Shown: piece after piece, positions 34,030-45,124 of the stretch
How the letters are laid out: every line of letters starts with the position of its first letter
How positions within the stretch are numbered: position 1 is the first letter of the stretch
Assembly (NCBI GenBank): GCA_026214975.1
Contig: JAOBSW010000555.1
Span: 62,001 to 126,000, forward strand
DNA length: 64,000 nucleotides
Source of the DNA: Gentiana macrophylla
Taxonomy: Eukaryota > Streptophyta > Magnoliopsida > Gentianales > Gentianaceae
Reading direction: 5' to 3'
The notes under the pieces: model-generated
What the model was told of the DNA's origin: nothing
Seen by the model: the letters and a program-made list of their open reading frames with translations, nothing else
The model's database searches: none
Translations under genes and position numbers: made by a program

Positions 34030-35485
34030 TGATGATGATTAAAATAATCTCTCATACAACATCAACATGCTATCCATTATGAGCTAAAAATAGTTGTTTC
34101 GACCTATAAATATGAAACATTTACGTTGAATATCATATATCGGGTTCGTGAGTCGAGAAATCTGCACTTAACATTTATTTCCCTATTTTGATATTATTTC
34201 GTGTATTATTTGATGATTTTCAGGATACGAAATATTGGGCTGCGCATCATGGATGAATCTGGAGTGGATGAATGAAAGGAATGGACCTAGGGTATTCCAG
34301 AACATTCCAAGTTAAGTCGGTAGAAGAAAAAGACAAAAATACCCTCGGTTTACCGAGGATAGCCGCCGGTTTACCGAGATTTTAGAATCATCCAAAACAC
34401 GTTTTCTTCGACGAGGGGTAGAACTAGGTGTTTCTAAGTCGGTTTAGGTAACTATAAATAAGAGGCTTCGCCTAAGAACTCAATGTAACATTGGTGTACA
34501 ATTTTCGAGATATGTATTATGCAATAAAAGTTCTTTGTTCTTTATTTTATTATTTTATGAGTTCTGGTCAGAGAGACGATGGAGTCGCCGCCTAGGGAGA
34601 GATCCGAGAGAGATTTACGCTCGTCTTCGAGGGTATGATTTTCTATCTTTTCCAAGATGTAGATCTATCGTTATTCTATTCGACTAGTATGTTTTAATTG
34701 CTTATTTAGTTTAATTATATAGTAGTTAGTTGATTTTACCCCATGTGTTATAGATCTAATTCGTTGGTGAAGAAATAATGAAATAGTGATGGCGTTCTTC
34801 AGATCTGCGACGGTCTGTATCGCTAGATCTGAATACCTAGTAAATTATTAATTCATGATACTTGGCGCCAGCTACGTTGATCGATAGATTTAATTTACAT
34901 GTTAGTAGCCTGATCAACTATTTGCATGTCTTCGTAAAAATAGCATGAAATATGAATAGTGAAGTGTTAGTTTGGACATTATCTAGATGGACCCTATGAA
35001 TGTGCTGATCAGTGTCGACAGCTGTCTAGGCGGGTTAGCGGTATGAGTTAGCATTCAATATCGATAGCTCTAGTTCTTTATGGATAAGGAATATTACGGA
35101 CCAATTAAGGAGGGTAGCGTGCATATAGATTGTCTACTACCATTGTCGGAGTAGATAGGGGAAGGAGTTGTACCCGTAGCTGAAAAATAAATTAAAATTC
35201 ACCAATGGGGAGGAATATTGCATGTGTGGGGGGAATAACTAATTACTCATAGTTGAACTAGTACATTAGAAACTCTTGTTGCTTCGTTGAACTTGCATAA
35301 TCTTGCTAGTTGTTTTTCAAAATTTACTACTGTCTAGATTATAGTTGGTTGTAGACCATAATTGTGACATGCTCATTCTTGATAATTAGACGTTCTACGA
35401 GTCTCTGTGGGATCGACCTTGACTCGTCAATACTCTACTATGATAGACCTAGTCCTATTGCTAGTAAGTGCTTTGCACGCGATAA
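34030..35485 (+). repeat. A2: solo LTR of family A in Copia-A, TSD ACATG
   Basis: It begins TGATGATG directly after ACATG (34025-34029). It ends GCGATAA before ACATG (35486-35490); in the duplicated copy the end reads GCGATCA, giving proper TG...CA ends. The Copia-A frame joins exactly across it (TLQQYM then TKFDS). It has a TATA box (34453-34461). The first 1 kb matches 5158-6165. The GTGGGATCGACCTTG near its 3' end is typical of plant gypsy LTRs. Confidence 0.87.
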
Positions 35486-35790
35486 ACATGACAAAGTTTG
35501 ACTCAATATGTAGGACTTGTGTCTATCTTGGGAATTCAAACACATCCAAGAGTGCTATTCTTTTAGATATTACCAACAAATACATCTTCGTTGCTAGAAA
35601 TAATCAATTCCATGATACTTCTTTTCCTCTATTTCAACAGGTGCTGGGAAAGGCTAGATATCTTGCTGACATGCCCGTCCCTTTACCAGTAATGTACACT
35701 TTTGATGATCTGCTGAATGACTCAATAGACCAGCCATACATAGGGTCACCTGCAGCTGAGGCATCTAATGAAGAGAATGCACCAGTCAAT
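35011..35790 (+). repeat. Tandem duplication, unit 1 (LTR end plus Copia-A pol)
   Basis: This 780-bp unit comprises the last 475 bp of LTR A2 and about 305 bp of Copia-A integrase C-terminal sequence (TKFDS...EENAPVN). It is repeated immediately downstream with a few percent differences. Confidence 0.88.
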
Positions 35791-36573
35791 AGTGTTGACA
35801 GCTGTCTAGGCGGGTTAGCGGTATGAGTTAGCTCTCAATATCAACAACTCTAGTTCTTTATGCGTATGGGCTATTACGGACCAATTAAGGAGGGTAGCTT
35901 GCATATAGATTGTGTACTTCCATTGTCGGAGTAGATAGGGTTAGGAGTTGTACCCGTAGCTGAACAATAAATTAAAGTTCACCAATGGGGATGAATATTG
36001 CATGTGCGGGGGGAATAACTAATTACTCATAGTTGAACTAATACATTAGAAACTCTTGTTGCTCCGTTGAACTTGCATAATCTTGCTAGTTGATTGTTAC
36101 CAAATTTACTACTGTCTAGAGTATAGTTGGTCGTAGACCATAATTGTGACAAGCTCAATCTAGATAATTAGACGTTCTTATGAGTCTTTGTGGGATCGAC
36201 CTTGACTCGCCAGTACTCTACTATGATAGACCTAGTCTTATTACTAGTAAGTGCTTTGCACGCGATCAACATGACAAAGTTTGACTCAAGATGTAGGACT
36301 TGTGTCTATCTTGGGAATTCAAACACATCCAAGAGTGCTATTCTTTTAGATATTACCAACAAATACATCTTTGTTGCTAGAAATACTCAATTCCACGAGA
36401 CTTATTTTCCTCTTTTTCAACAGGTGCTGGGAAAGGCTAGATATCTTCCTGACATGCCCGTCCCTTTACCAGTAATTGACACTTTTGATGATCTGCTGAA
36501 TGACTCAGTAGACCAGCCAGACATAGGGTCACATGCAGCTGAGGCATCTAATGAAGAGAATGCACTAGTCAAT
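35791..36573 (+). repeat. Tandem duplication, unit 2
   Basis: This 783-bp copy of 35011-35790 starts AGTGTTGACAGCTG and ends ACTAGTCAAT, after which Copia-A pol continues with QAPEPTQLRRSTR. The unit junction lies at 35790/35791. Confidence 0.88.
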
Positions 36574-38127
36574 CAGGCACCTGAACCTACACAATTAAGA
36601 AGGTCCACAAGAACAAGGAAATCACCAAACTTTTATCAAGGGGGTGCTCATATCTTATTTGATAGACTCCTCACCTGGCTTGAGTGCAGTCATGAGTTTA
36701 AACAATCTCTCAGCAGACTATGCCAGATTCATTAATGCTATTGACGCTATTAAAGAGCCTAAGACTTACAATCAAGCCATCAAGCATGATGAATGGAAAG
36801 AAGCAAAGCCAAAAGAGATTGAAGTTCTACAAAATATGGGTTTACATAATCAAATATAACCCTGATGGTTCAGTAGAGAGATATAAAGCTAGACTAGTAG
36901 CAAAAGGCTACACTCAAACATATGGGATTGATTATCAAGAAACTTTCTCACCTGTTGTCAAGATCACTACATTTAGAGCCTTACTTGTAGCAGCAACAGC
37001 CAATTTGCAGACTTACTAAGTCATTGTATTGCCTCAAGCAAGCCAGCAGACAATGGAATTGCAAGTTGACTGAATCTTTGGAGGCTCAAGGATTCATTTA
37101 ATCCAAAAATGACCACGGTTTATTAACAGAAGGGCCAGGACAGTCTTTTATCGCTTTGCTGGTCCATGTAGATGACATCATAGCAGAAAGTCTCAATGAG
37201 AAGCTAATTCAACAGGTCAAGGATGCCCTACACCAGCAATTCACTTTTAAAGATCATGGCAAATTGATATATTTCCAAGGCATTGAAGCGGCTAGGACAC
37301 CTGCAGGTATATCAATTTCTCAAAGAAGATACACCCTCAATCTCCTAAAAGAATATGAATTTTTGGGAGTAAAACATGCTAAGACACCTATGGAGTGTAA
37401 GCAAACTTTACAGCATGGTGATTCACCTCTTTTGGAGGATAATACTGCTTACAGACCCTTAGTGGGCAAACTTATTTATCTTACCTTCCCAGACCAGATA
37501 TTTCCTTTGCAGTTCAGTGGCTGAGTCAGTTTCTAGACACTCTTACTGAAAATCATATGAAGGAAGCTTATAGGTTGCTGAGGTATTTAAAGACTAATCC
37601 TGGACAAGGCATCCTATTCCCAGCAGACAACAACATTGTACCTAAAGGTTTTACAAACAATGATTGGGCTGGTTGTCCTGAAACAAGAAGATCAGTATCA
37701 GGTTATATGATGTTTCTAGGATATGCTCCAATCTCTTGAAAGGCTAAGAAACAAACAACTATAGCTAGAAGATCATTAGAGGCTGAGTACAGGGCTATAG
37801 CAAATACAGTTTGTGAAATACAGTGGCTGATTTATATACTACAGGATTTGCATGTTCCAGTTCGATTACTCTTTGTGTTATTTTGTGAAAATGCCAGTGC
37901 AATGCACATTGCTTATAAGCATGTCTTTCATGAAAGAACAAAACATATTGAAATTGACTTCCATGTTGTGAGAGATAAAGTCAAATCAGGACTTATCAAA
38001 CTTCTCCAAGTCAATACAAAGGAACAAGTAGCTGACATCCTCACCAAGGCCTTGGATGCACCTATTTTCTCCTATCTACTAGACAAATTGGTAACTTCAA
38101 AGATCTTTCAGATTTCAAGAAGATGAA
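36269..38127 (+). pseudogene. Copia-A integrase C-terminus, RT and RNase H, broken
   Basis: The first part has CRTCVYLGNSNTSKSAILLD and the linker before RT (QLRRSTRTRKSPNF). RT then reads [19 protein letters not shown] and [12 protein letters not shown]. About 50 residues after [11 protein letters not shown], covering the conserved DVNNAFLHG-type block, are missing. The polymerase motif is HVDD (37165-37176) instead of YVDD; both Asp codons remain. RNase H is recognisable (NNDWAGCPETRRSVSGY, RRSLEAEYRAIANTVCE, ERTKHIEIDFHVVRD, EQVADILTKAL) and ends at a stop at about 38126. Stops at 37018, 37738 and elsewhere inactivate it. A partial duplicate of the first part lies at 35486-35790. Confidence 0.84.
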
Positions 38128-38163
38128 TAGAATACTGAGTGCAAGCAGTTCATGTACCACTCG

Positions 38164-38174
38164 GCTTGAGGGGG
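38164..38174 (+). other. Copia-A polypurine tract
   Basis: GCTTGAGGGGG abuts the 3' LTR, as expected for plus-strand priming. Confidence 0.82.
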
Positions 38175-38480
38175 TGTTCTGATATAGAGGCTCAAGGAAT
38201 GCGAGTGCAATCTCGACACGATCGGCCCGAAAAAACATAGAACTCTTTGATAGTGTAGGTCACTGGACGGCAGTGTAGAACAAGCAACTACTTGAGTAAA
38301 ATGTAGATTCTATTATAAGATTGTTGTAATTGTTTGTAACTTACTTCTAACTGATCAATGAGGTGTATGAAGCTATAAGTACCTCATGATCAGCTACATT
38401 GTAATCTAACTTGTAACTTTCAGTTCATCAATAATAATTCCGCATTTTACTTTCAGTTTATAATTCTATACACTTCATCA
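38175..38480 (+). repeat. Copia-A 3' LTR
   Basis: The 306-bp LTR runs from TGTTCTGATATAG to CACTTCATCA. It is flanked by TSD AACTT (38481-38485). Confidence 0.92.
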
Positions 38481-39295
38481 AACTTTGATCGGCAGAGTAC
38501 TGAGTCAGTTGTAGTATAAAACTAGTGAGCAAGGTCGTAATCCCACAGGGAATCTAGTTAAGTACCAAAGCTAGCATCGTCTCTAGTTTAGATCACTGTA
38601 ATTTTTGTTAAGGTTATTAAACTAGAGTAAATTACAACGAGAGTTTTAAATGATTTAAAGAGATAGCCGAGTAATGTTCCAATCAACTACTTACCAAACC
38701 CTAGCTAAGTGCGGAGGTATTCTTGATTCACTTAAACGTTCTAGACGTTACTCGTAGGGTGTCGATTCCAATTTCCGAGAATAGACTTTATTTGAAAAAT
38801 CCACCCTCCTATGTCAAGTTCAACAGTCCGCTGACTGGATTTAACTGATCTAACACGGTTTAAGGTCAATGAACGCTCAACAAGTTGTTACAAAACTCAC
38901 ACACGAAACCGAATCTAAACACCTCGATCGGTTTCTGAGGTCTTAAAACCCGGTCCCGTATTCTCTCGTAAAATACATATATAAAGACGATACGTGTAAT
39001 ATGATTATCGAGTGATCAATTCAACAAACGTGATTAAGTATAAGTTGTAGAACTACGGTAGCATCGATCAACAATCACAACATCAAGAATAACCCAATCA
39101 ACAAACTAGGGTTTGATTTTGGTGATTATTGCATATCTCAGCTATATAACGACTAGCTACTTATTACGGCTATAAAAACACAAGATTTCATCATATAATT
39201 ACTACACACAAATAAAAGAAAAATAAAAGATACACCTATATACACAAAATCGGACGAAACTTTGAATCCAAGAAAACCAAGGTAAAATGAAACTA

Positions 39296-39460
39296 CGCTG
39301 CTAATATATAAATGGAAATTTGTTGCTGCTAATATATTTTTGGGAAGTTGCTAATAATATATTGGGAAAGTTGCTGTTAATATTTTTGGAAAGCTAGTAA
39401 ATAAAATGGAAAGTTGATACTAAAAATATTGGAAACTATGCTGCTATATATAGTCTGTTG
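39296..39460. repeat. Degenerate repeats of about 30 bp in the G2 LTR
   Basis: Blocks with GCTGCTAATATATT and GGAAAGTTG recur about five times with variable length, next to the putative TATA box. On the minus strand they would lie just downstream of it. Confidence 0.55.
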
Positions 39461-39551
39461 CCGACTTAAGAAAGTCGGCCAACTTTGAAACTTAGCTTAT
39501 CAACTATGTCGGCCCAAGCTTGCCACATGTGATACTCTGTATTAAATTTGT

Positions 39552-40058
39552 AAATGAGTTGAGTGCGAACTATTCGTGATCGATTTCAAGAGAGATCGAC
39601 TCGATTCGGTTATTTTCGAGTTCGAGCTCGAGTCGAGCTACTTGAATAATTAACCGAGCTGAGCTCGAGTTTTAAAATATATTAATCAAGTAGCTCGCGA
39701 GCTTAATCGAGCTTGATTAAATAATTATTTAATTAATTAAATTTATTATATTGATAAAAAAATTAATTTATTATAAAAAAATTATTTTTTTCATAGTTAA
39801 AAAAATATTATTCGAGTCGAGTATTAGACGAGTCGAGCTCGATCTTTCCATATTTCATTAAAAATTAAAAGAATTCTAAGAAAATAATCGAGCTTACGAG
39901 CCGAGTCGAGTTGTATCGAGTACTTAGCGAGTCGAGTTCGATCTTGCTTTTTTACGACTCGATCGAGCTCGAGCCGAGTTTCGAGCCCGAACTTTTTTAA
40001 TCGAGTCGAGCTCGAGCCCTAGAGAGTATCGACTCGACTCAGCTCGATTACACCCCTA
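39552..40058. repeat. AGCTCGAG-rich interspersed repeat in the G2 LTR
   Basis: About 500 bp dense in GAGCTCGAGTCGAGC-like words at both ends, with an AT-rich centre (39710-39860). It ends AGCTCGATTACACCCCTA. It looks like a known kind of plant short interspersed element with CACCCCTA-type ends. The left boundary and any target duplication are not clear. Confidence 0.5.
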
Positions 40059-40079
40059 ACTGTGGCCATCAAATGATGG

Positions 40080-40243
40080 CAGAGGCGGATCCATGTGTTC
40101 CACAAGGGGTTCCATGGACCCCCCTGAACAAAAAAATATGCTACATTATACCTATAGAAAAATATTTCGGACACCGTAAAAAAATTATTCAACTTAGAAA
40201 AAATTACGGACCCCCTTGAAAAATATTTCTGGGTCCGCCACTG
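40080..40243. mobile_element. hAT-type MITE, 164 bp
   Basis: The terminal inverted repeats are CAGAGGCGGATCCA (40080-40093) and TGGGTCCGCCACTG (ending 40243), complementary at 12 of 14 positions. They are flanked by 8-bp direct repeats AATGATGG (40072-40079) and CATGATGG (40244-40251), 7 of 8 matching. The 8-bp TSD and CAG...CTG ends fit a hAT superfamily MITE. It has no coding capacity. Confidence 0.82.
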
Positions 40244-40699
40244 CATGATGGCATGAGGGTACCGTCATATCCGGATACATGTCTACCGTGGTACAGTTTA
40301 ATAAAGACATGATATATTACACGTGGCTTTATAAAAACATTCGTTGATCTTGTCATGTATTTGCGTCGATACTTATCCATTTAGTAAACTAGCTGTAGGC
40401 TAAGCATTGGGCACACGCTGCAATCCCCGTATCTCGCCTTCCGGACATGCTGAACACTTAATTTTTGGACAAAATCACAAAAAATACCACATGTAACCCC
40501 TACAGGACAGTAGGGTGACAGAGAGTGCATCAAAACACCGAAAACATCGAGATTTTCGGACATTACGTCCTAGGTCTCGTAAATATCGAAAACGGTGCAA
40601 AATGTGTCGAAATCAATCCAAATATTCCCGGATTTAAGTAAAACGAGTCAAGCGGGGTATAAAACACGTAAGAAAACAGAGTCGAGTTGACTCGCATCA

Positions 40700-40717
40700 A
40701 CTACCCCCTACTTAGCG
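40700..40717 (-). other. G2 polypurine tract
   Basis: The minus strand reads CGCTAAGTAGGGGGTAGT against the LTR end. It matches the place and pattern of the G1 tract (TAAGTGTGGGGTGG). Confidence 0.75.
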
Positions 40718-41221
40718 TTTGCTTGCACCCGAGAAAAACCGAGTGTTTCAAACAAAAATATAGTCAACATTGTAACTGTATAAAGAGTCTCCCGTATCAT
40801 ATAGGTAAGGCAATAGTAAAAACATGAATACATAAAAATTTGGTTCTACGTTGTGTTGAATAATGAAGGTGTGTGTGTGAAAATTGCTTTTTCGACATTA
40901 ACTACTAACGACTGGTTCGGATTATAGACGCGTAACGTATCAGGGTTACACCATAGGCTTATACGTCGTAAAAATCTCCACTAATCGAGGTCTATCGTCG
41001 TCTAGTACGGTCGAGCAGGACTTAAAGGGTTATATCGTTGGGCTAGGTTTCGGGATACGAAAGGATATTTACGATAAAATAGAAAAAGACTGTGCAAAAA
41101 AGCTTTAACCGAGAAATATAAGTACGTACTCAGTTATAACTTCATCTTCAAACTTCCGACTATTTACAATTCCGAAAACCAAAATAGAACCCTCATTCCA
41201 ACTTCAAATTTTTTTTACTAA
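40718..41221 (-). other. G2 3' noncoding region, truncated
   Basis: No ORF. It is similar in order of short blocks to G1 7962-8480 (for example AATCTCCACTAATC followed by a TACGGTC word in both). It stops where the Helitron-like end starts. Confidence 0.6.
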
Positions 41222-41791
41222 CTAGATGGCGTGACCGTGCTTCGCACGGTTTTGCCCTTACGTTGGTTTTTTTTGTGTGTTTTGTTTCGGTTTGTGAACC
41301 TGTGTTGTTACGATTTTGAAGTTGTTAATTACGTGTGATCAGTGTTTTGTGGTGCTGTGAGTGATTGGAAACCAGATATAGGTATAGAAGTGTAGCCTCA
41401 TTAATTGTAAAAATGTATGGAAAAAATGAGGTTTAGTAAGTTATTAAAGTGTAAACCGAAGGTGAGTTTGTTATGATGTTGTTGTTGTTCATTGATGGTT
41501 ACAGCTTTGATGCAGTCAACCTTTGGTGGTATTGGCAGGAGCTTTAGCCTTGGTTTTTGAGGATTTTGAAATGAGTGAAGTGTTGGTTTGGTTATGTAAT
41601 TGTTGTTATTAATTTATTTGCTAAATGACAAAGATTGCCACTCCAAAATTTAATGCTGTGTGAACCTTTTCCTATTTCAATAAGTGTTATAAGTTGTCTT
41701 GTGCAGGTTTTGAGGACTCATCAAGGCCTTTTTTCTGTTGTTGGTTTTACAAGATAGTTTTTGCCATAGCTAGTTTTGAATAAGTTGTAAC

Positions 41792-42228
41792 ATGTCTTTT
41801 GAAATCAACTTTCCGCCAGTCATTTATGAGACAGAAGAGGGAGTCTATGATGCATATGCACCGCAAATTCCAGTCAAATTGCATGGTGAATCAATAACCG
41901 ATGCTGATATAGTGAAGGTGGGGACGTATCCTGATAATGTTGTAAAGAGTTTGGCTGCTGAACGAGACAGGAAAGGCACAGTGGAAGAGAACATGGGGAA
42001 GAAGATGCATCAGATTCAGGAAGAGTTGAAATAGCATAAGGTAAGAACAAAAGAGTACATGAGGCGGGAGCAGATGTGGCGAGGTAAGTGTGCTCTTCTG
42101 GAGGAAATAGAACAACAGAATCATGGTAACAATGTTGTTGAAGAAGTGGGAGAAGATGATAACACCGTTCTGCCTAACAGTGGTGTTTTTTTAATGTTTT
42201 TTCTTTGTTGTAGAAATGAAGTCATCCT
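41792..42228 (+). pseudogene. Small unknown ORF inside Helitron region
   Basis: Starting at ATG 41792 the frame encodes MSFEINFPPVIYETEEG, then YAPQIPVKLHGES and a Lys/Glu/Met-rich helical section (KSLAAERDRKGTVEENMGKK). A TAG at 42032-42034 is followed in the same frame by more helical sequence (RTKEYMRREQMWRGKCALLEE) to a stop at about 42228. I do not recognise a family. Codon use and predicted helices suggest a once-real protein, possibly a captured host gene fragment or a Helitron accessory gene. No introns can be placed with confidence. Confidence 0.4.
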
Positions 42229-43403
42229 ATAGGATGATATGTGTTGTTTTTCTAGTGTACAATAAAGTAGCTGTTGTTGGATGTAAGAGTTCTTATGTAT
42301 GTTTTATGTAATGTTTCTTTTGTTTTTATGTAATTTTGATTCCAGAAATATTAGCAATGTAGCTTGGCAAGGAAATTTTAAATCATGAAAAAGAAGATAT
42401 ACATGTTTTGAGGAGCTTTGTTATAGTCCACCCACCACCACCGATCCACCAGAAACCCAATGAATGAACTCCAAAATATCTAATGTAGGTCGCTTAATTT
42501 TAGGTGAAGCACAAAAATGATAGGCCAAATAAGCTGAATGATTGATTTAGATTTTAAAATGGTGTGATAACAAACATTGGAAACAATCATAATCCAAATG
42601 CAAGTATAGAAGTGAAGAAAACAGAGAAAACTACACCTGAAGAAGTGCAAGTGCGTTACAGACTCTGTTTGATCGCGCGTGAGACAGGTTCGCAGAAGAT
42701 AGATATTGGTATATTGAAACTGTTTCCTGCAAGGGTATAGAAAAAATGTCTAAAAATGATTACAGAAAGTGAAGAGCAAGAAAGAATTTAATATGCAATG
42801 GTTTCAAAATCCCAATAAGCCAACTATTTTTAACACCAGAGCAACTGCTCCACATGCATTCAAAACCATGGAACCAAAGCCTCTGAGTGATGAAATTATT
42901 AATGCAGAAAATGCCAAGCAAACATAAATGATTGAAAGCCAAGTTATAAATCTGTCTCAAAATATTAAGCTGGTCGGGAGGTAAATAGTTAAAATGCCAA
43001 AAAAAATCGATTTCAACATGACCTTAAGAGTGTGTAAACATGGTACACAGATGCATACAAGGGCACTGCAAGCCCAGCATAGAGCCCAACACTTGAACAA
43101 CATAAATGAATAGGTAGTGTTTTATTTTACCATGCTGAATAAGCATTTGACTCAAAAGTCATTAAGTTGATGGGATGCAGATAATTTACCAGTTAAACAC
43201 AATTGACTCCAATAAAAACCAATAATTACCTGCAGGAGAGCACCTATAGTTCCAGGAGAATACCAAAATAGCCCAAAATCTTGAATTGATTCTCGTTTCT
43301 GAAATTACAAAGGCAAAATTAATACTGCTAATGATTATTAGGTGCAAAGAAAAAGGTGATAAGACTTTCAACTTGTGAGGCTGAGCTCCAACCTGATGGT
43401 ATG
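42229..43403. other. Unassigned sequence within Helitron region
   Basis: AT-rich, with no supportable ORF, RNA gene or repeat that I can name. Codon-like stretches on the minus strand near 42760-42960 are short and unconvincing. Confidence 0.4.
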
Positions 43404-45119
43404 TGAAGGATGCAGGTTCTTAGATCTAAACGAATTAGATCTATGCGCAGCGGATGGATCACGATTTATATATCAAAACACATAATTAAAGGACTTAAAC
43501 TACTACAAGGGGGTTAAGATTATTTTACCAATATCGGGAAGAGAAGCCTTGATCTTCCGATGTGTTCTCCAAACGGCGGTTGGTGGACACCCTTCTTGAT
43601 AAATGAACCTCCTTGATATGCAATACCAAGAAAAACTCCAAGTTTTTCTTCCTCTAAAACCCTAGACAAGAGAAACAAATTTTTTCTCTCTTTTTAATGA
43701 GTGGGGCGAAATTTTCATTGTATTTTTACCCTTGGAATAACTCTCCTTTTATAGGAGAGTAAATCCTTGGTCTCCAAGTTTCAATTAATTAAATAAATAA
43801 TTAATTAAACAAAATAAAAAGATATTTTCCTTAATGAATAATTGTGACATGTATTGACCAATAGGAAATCAAATAACAAGTCATCCAACCAATCACATAA
43901 CAAGAATATCTTTTATTTTCCATAACACAAGAAAATTAATTCTTGTGCTAAAAGGAGACAAATAGGCGCCACTTATTATGGTTAAAAGCCCACATAAAAT
44001 GTCTTTTATGTGTATTATATTATTTAGCCTAACTAAATAATATCCATGCATATCAATTAATTAGCTCACCAATTAATTATCATCTTTGAGGCCCAAATAA
44101 CAAGAATATCATTCCAATTACGAAGAAGCCACATCGGGGACCATGGACCTATAACCGTAGCTCAATAATTAATTATTCATCGAAGCAGAATAAGTACATT
44201 AATTATTAATTCCGGGATTACGCCACCATAAACCCGAACCGAACTCTACCAATTATAGATGTATACTTATACTCAACCCATAGAGTGAATAAGCGTCCAT
44301 TGATATAATCACTACATACGGATTAACCCTCCATAGACTGTCCATTCTGAGTAGGAAGTCTCCGCAAACCCGACTCAGAATATCTTATCCTTATTTACCA
44401 TTAACCCCCTGATGATCAATTAGTACACATATCTGACTAGTAGCTAATTAGTCAAATGTGAACTCCGGGATCGATCACTTTCTTAGGGCTAACAAATAAG
44501 GATTTGTCTCTACTTCCCGCAGGAAGGAATGGATTCCATGTCTCGTGAAAATCGAACTACTCATTCATCCGGAGATAGTGCCAATGAGAAGTGGCTTGGA
44601 ACACATATTAAAGTGAACCGTAACTAACACATCAAACACTACCCGGGACAAGCAGCATCCTGTGATCACCTCAGGATTAAGGTTGATCCATATATGATCA
44701 TCTAATGATTTAATAAGATTCCTCGATTACGGAATTATACCAAGAAATTTAGATTAAATCGGTCCAAATTTCTATATGAATGCCATCATATATAAATGCC
44801 CCACGTAGTACCCTCTACCGACAGTCCGGATAAGACTATCACACCCTAAGGTGTTCAGGCGCATTATTGGTGTTTTAATCAAGAGACCCTAAACTCGATT
44901 AAGTTCACCACGGACTAACAGATTTAAGTATATCACCACTAACTCAATCCTCACGTGCATGCCATGCAACCGAAGTTGCTTGTTACATCTTGATATACTT
45001 AGGGTTTGCTTGCAGATGTATTCTTGACAAGCACAAAGCAAGTAATAAGGTGAGATGAATTTCGTCATCCATTATCAAAAACAATTACACAAATTGTCTT
45101 TCGGGCACTACACCTAACA
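43404..45119 (-). repeat. P2: solo LTR, inverted copy of P1, TSD GTATG
   Basis: The reverse complement of this 1716-bp stretch matches 17019-18745 along its length, starting TGTTAGGTGTAGTGCCCG and ending TGCATCCTTCA. GTATG flanks it exactly at 43399-43403 and 45120-45124. A TATA box (minus TATAAAA, 43747-43753) is kept. No internal domain is present, so it is a solo LTR. Confidence 0.9.
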
Positions 45120-45124
45120 GTATG

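Larger units (their letters stand above)
19226..38480 (+). mobile_element. Copia-A: complete Ty1/copia element carrying nested insertions
   Basis: LTRs at 19226-19555 and 38175-38480 have TG...CA ends. The target duplication AACTT occurs exactly at 19221-19225 and 38481-38485. A PBS follows the 5' LTR and a purine tract precedes the 3' LTR. Internal order is gag, protease, integrase, RT, RNase H, the copia order. Copia-B (21864-33868) and a family-A solo LTR (34030-35485) lie inside, and a 780-bp tandem duplication follows. The original element was about 5 kb. All genes are broken. Confidence 0.93.
38481..40699 (-). repeat. G2 3' LTR, main part
   Basis: It resembles the G1 LTR in layout and local sequence: AGAGTACTGAGTCAG with GTACCAAAGCTAG here, against AGAGTATCGGGTCAA with GTACCAAAGCTGA in G1. 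It ends CGCATCA before a purine tract. The first 28 bp are at 19198-19225. It carries an AGCTCGAG-rich repeat (39552-40058) and a hAT MITE (40080-40243). A minus-strand TATA-like run (CTATATATAG, about 39452) may be the promoter. Confidence 0.75.
19198..41221 (-). mobile_element. G2: Athila-like gypsy element, 3' LTR and adjoining noncoding part only
   Basis: The LTR starts TGATGGCC at 19198, is split by Copia-A (19226-38480), resumes at 38481 and ends CGCATCA at 40699. A minus-strand purine tract and a 3' noncoding region resembling G1's follow to 41221, where a Helitron-like end begins. G2 had inserted into gag of C1. No coding part of G2 is visible. Confidence 0.75.

Noticed and set aside
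42760..42960. Minus-strand membrane-like ORF in Helitron region
   Set aside because: Short, hydrophobic from T-rich sequence, no family and no clear start or splice context.
17019..45119. P1 and P2 as the two LTRs of one 28-kb element
   Set aside because: They are in opposite orientation and each has its own exact 5-bp TSD.
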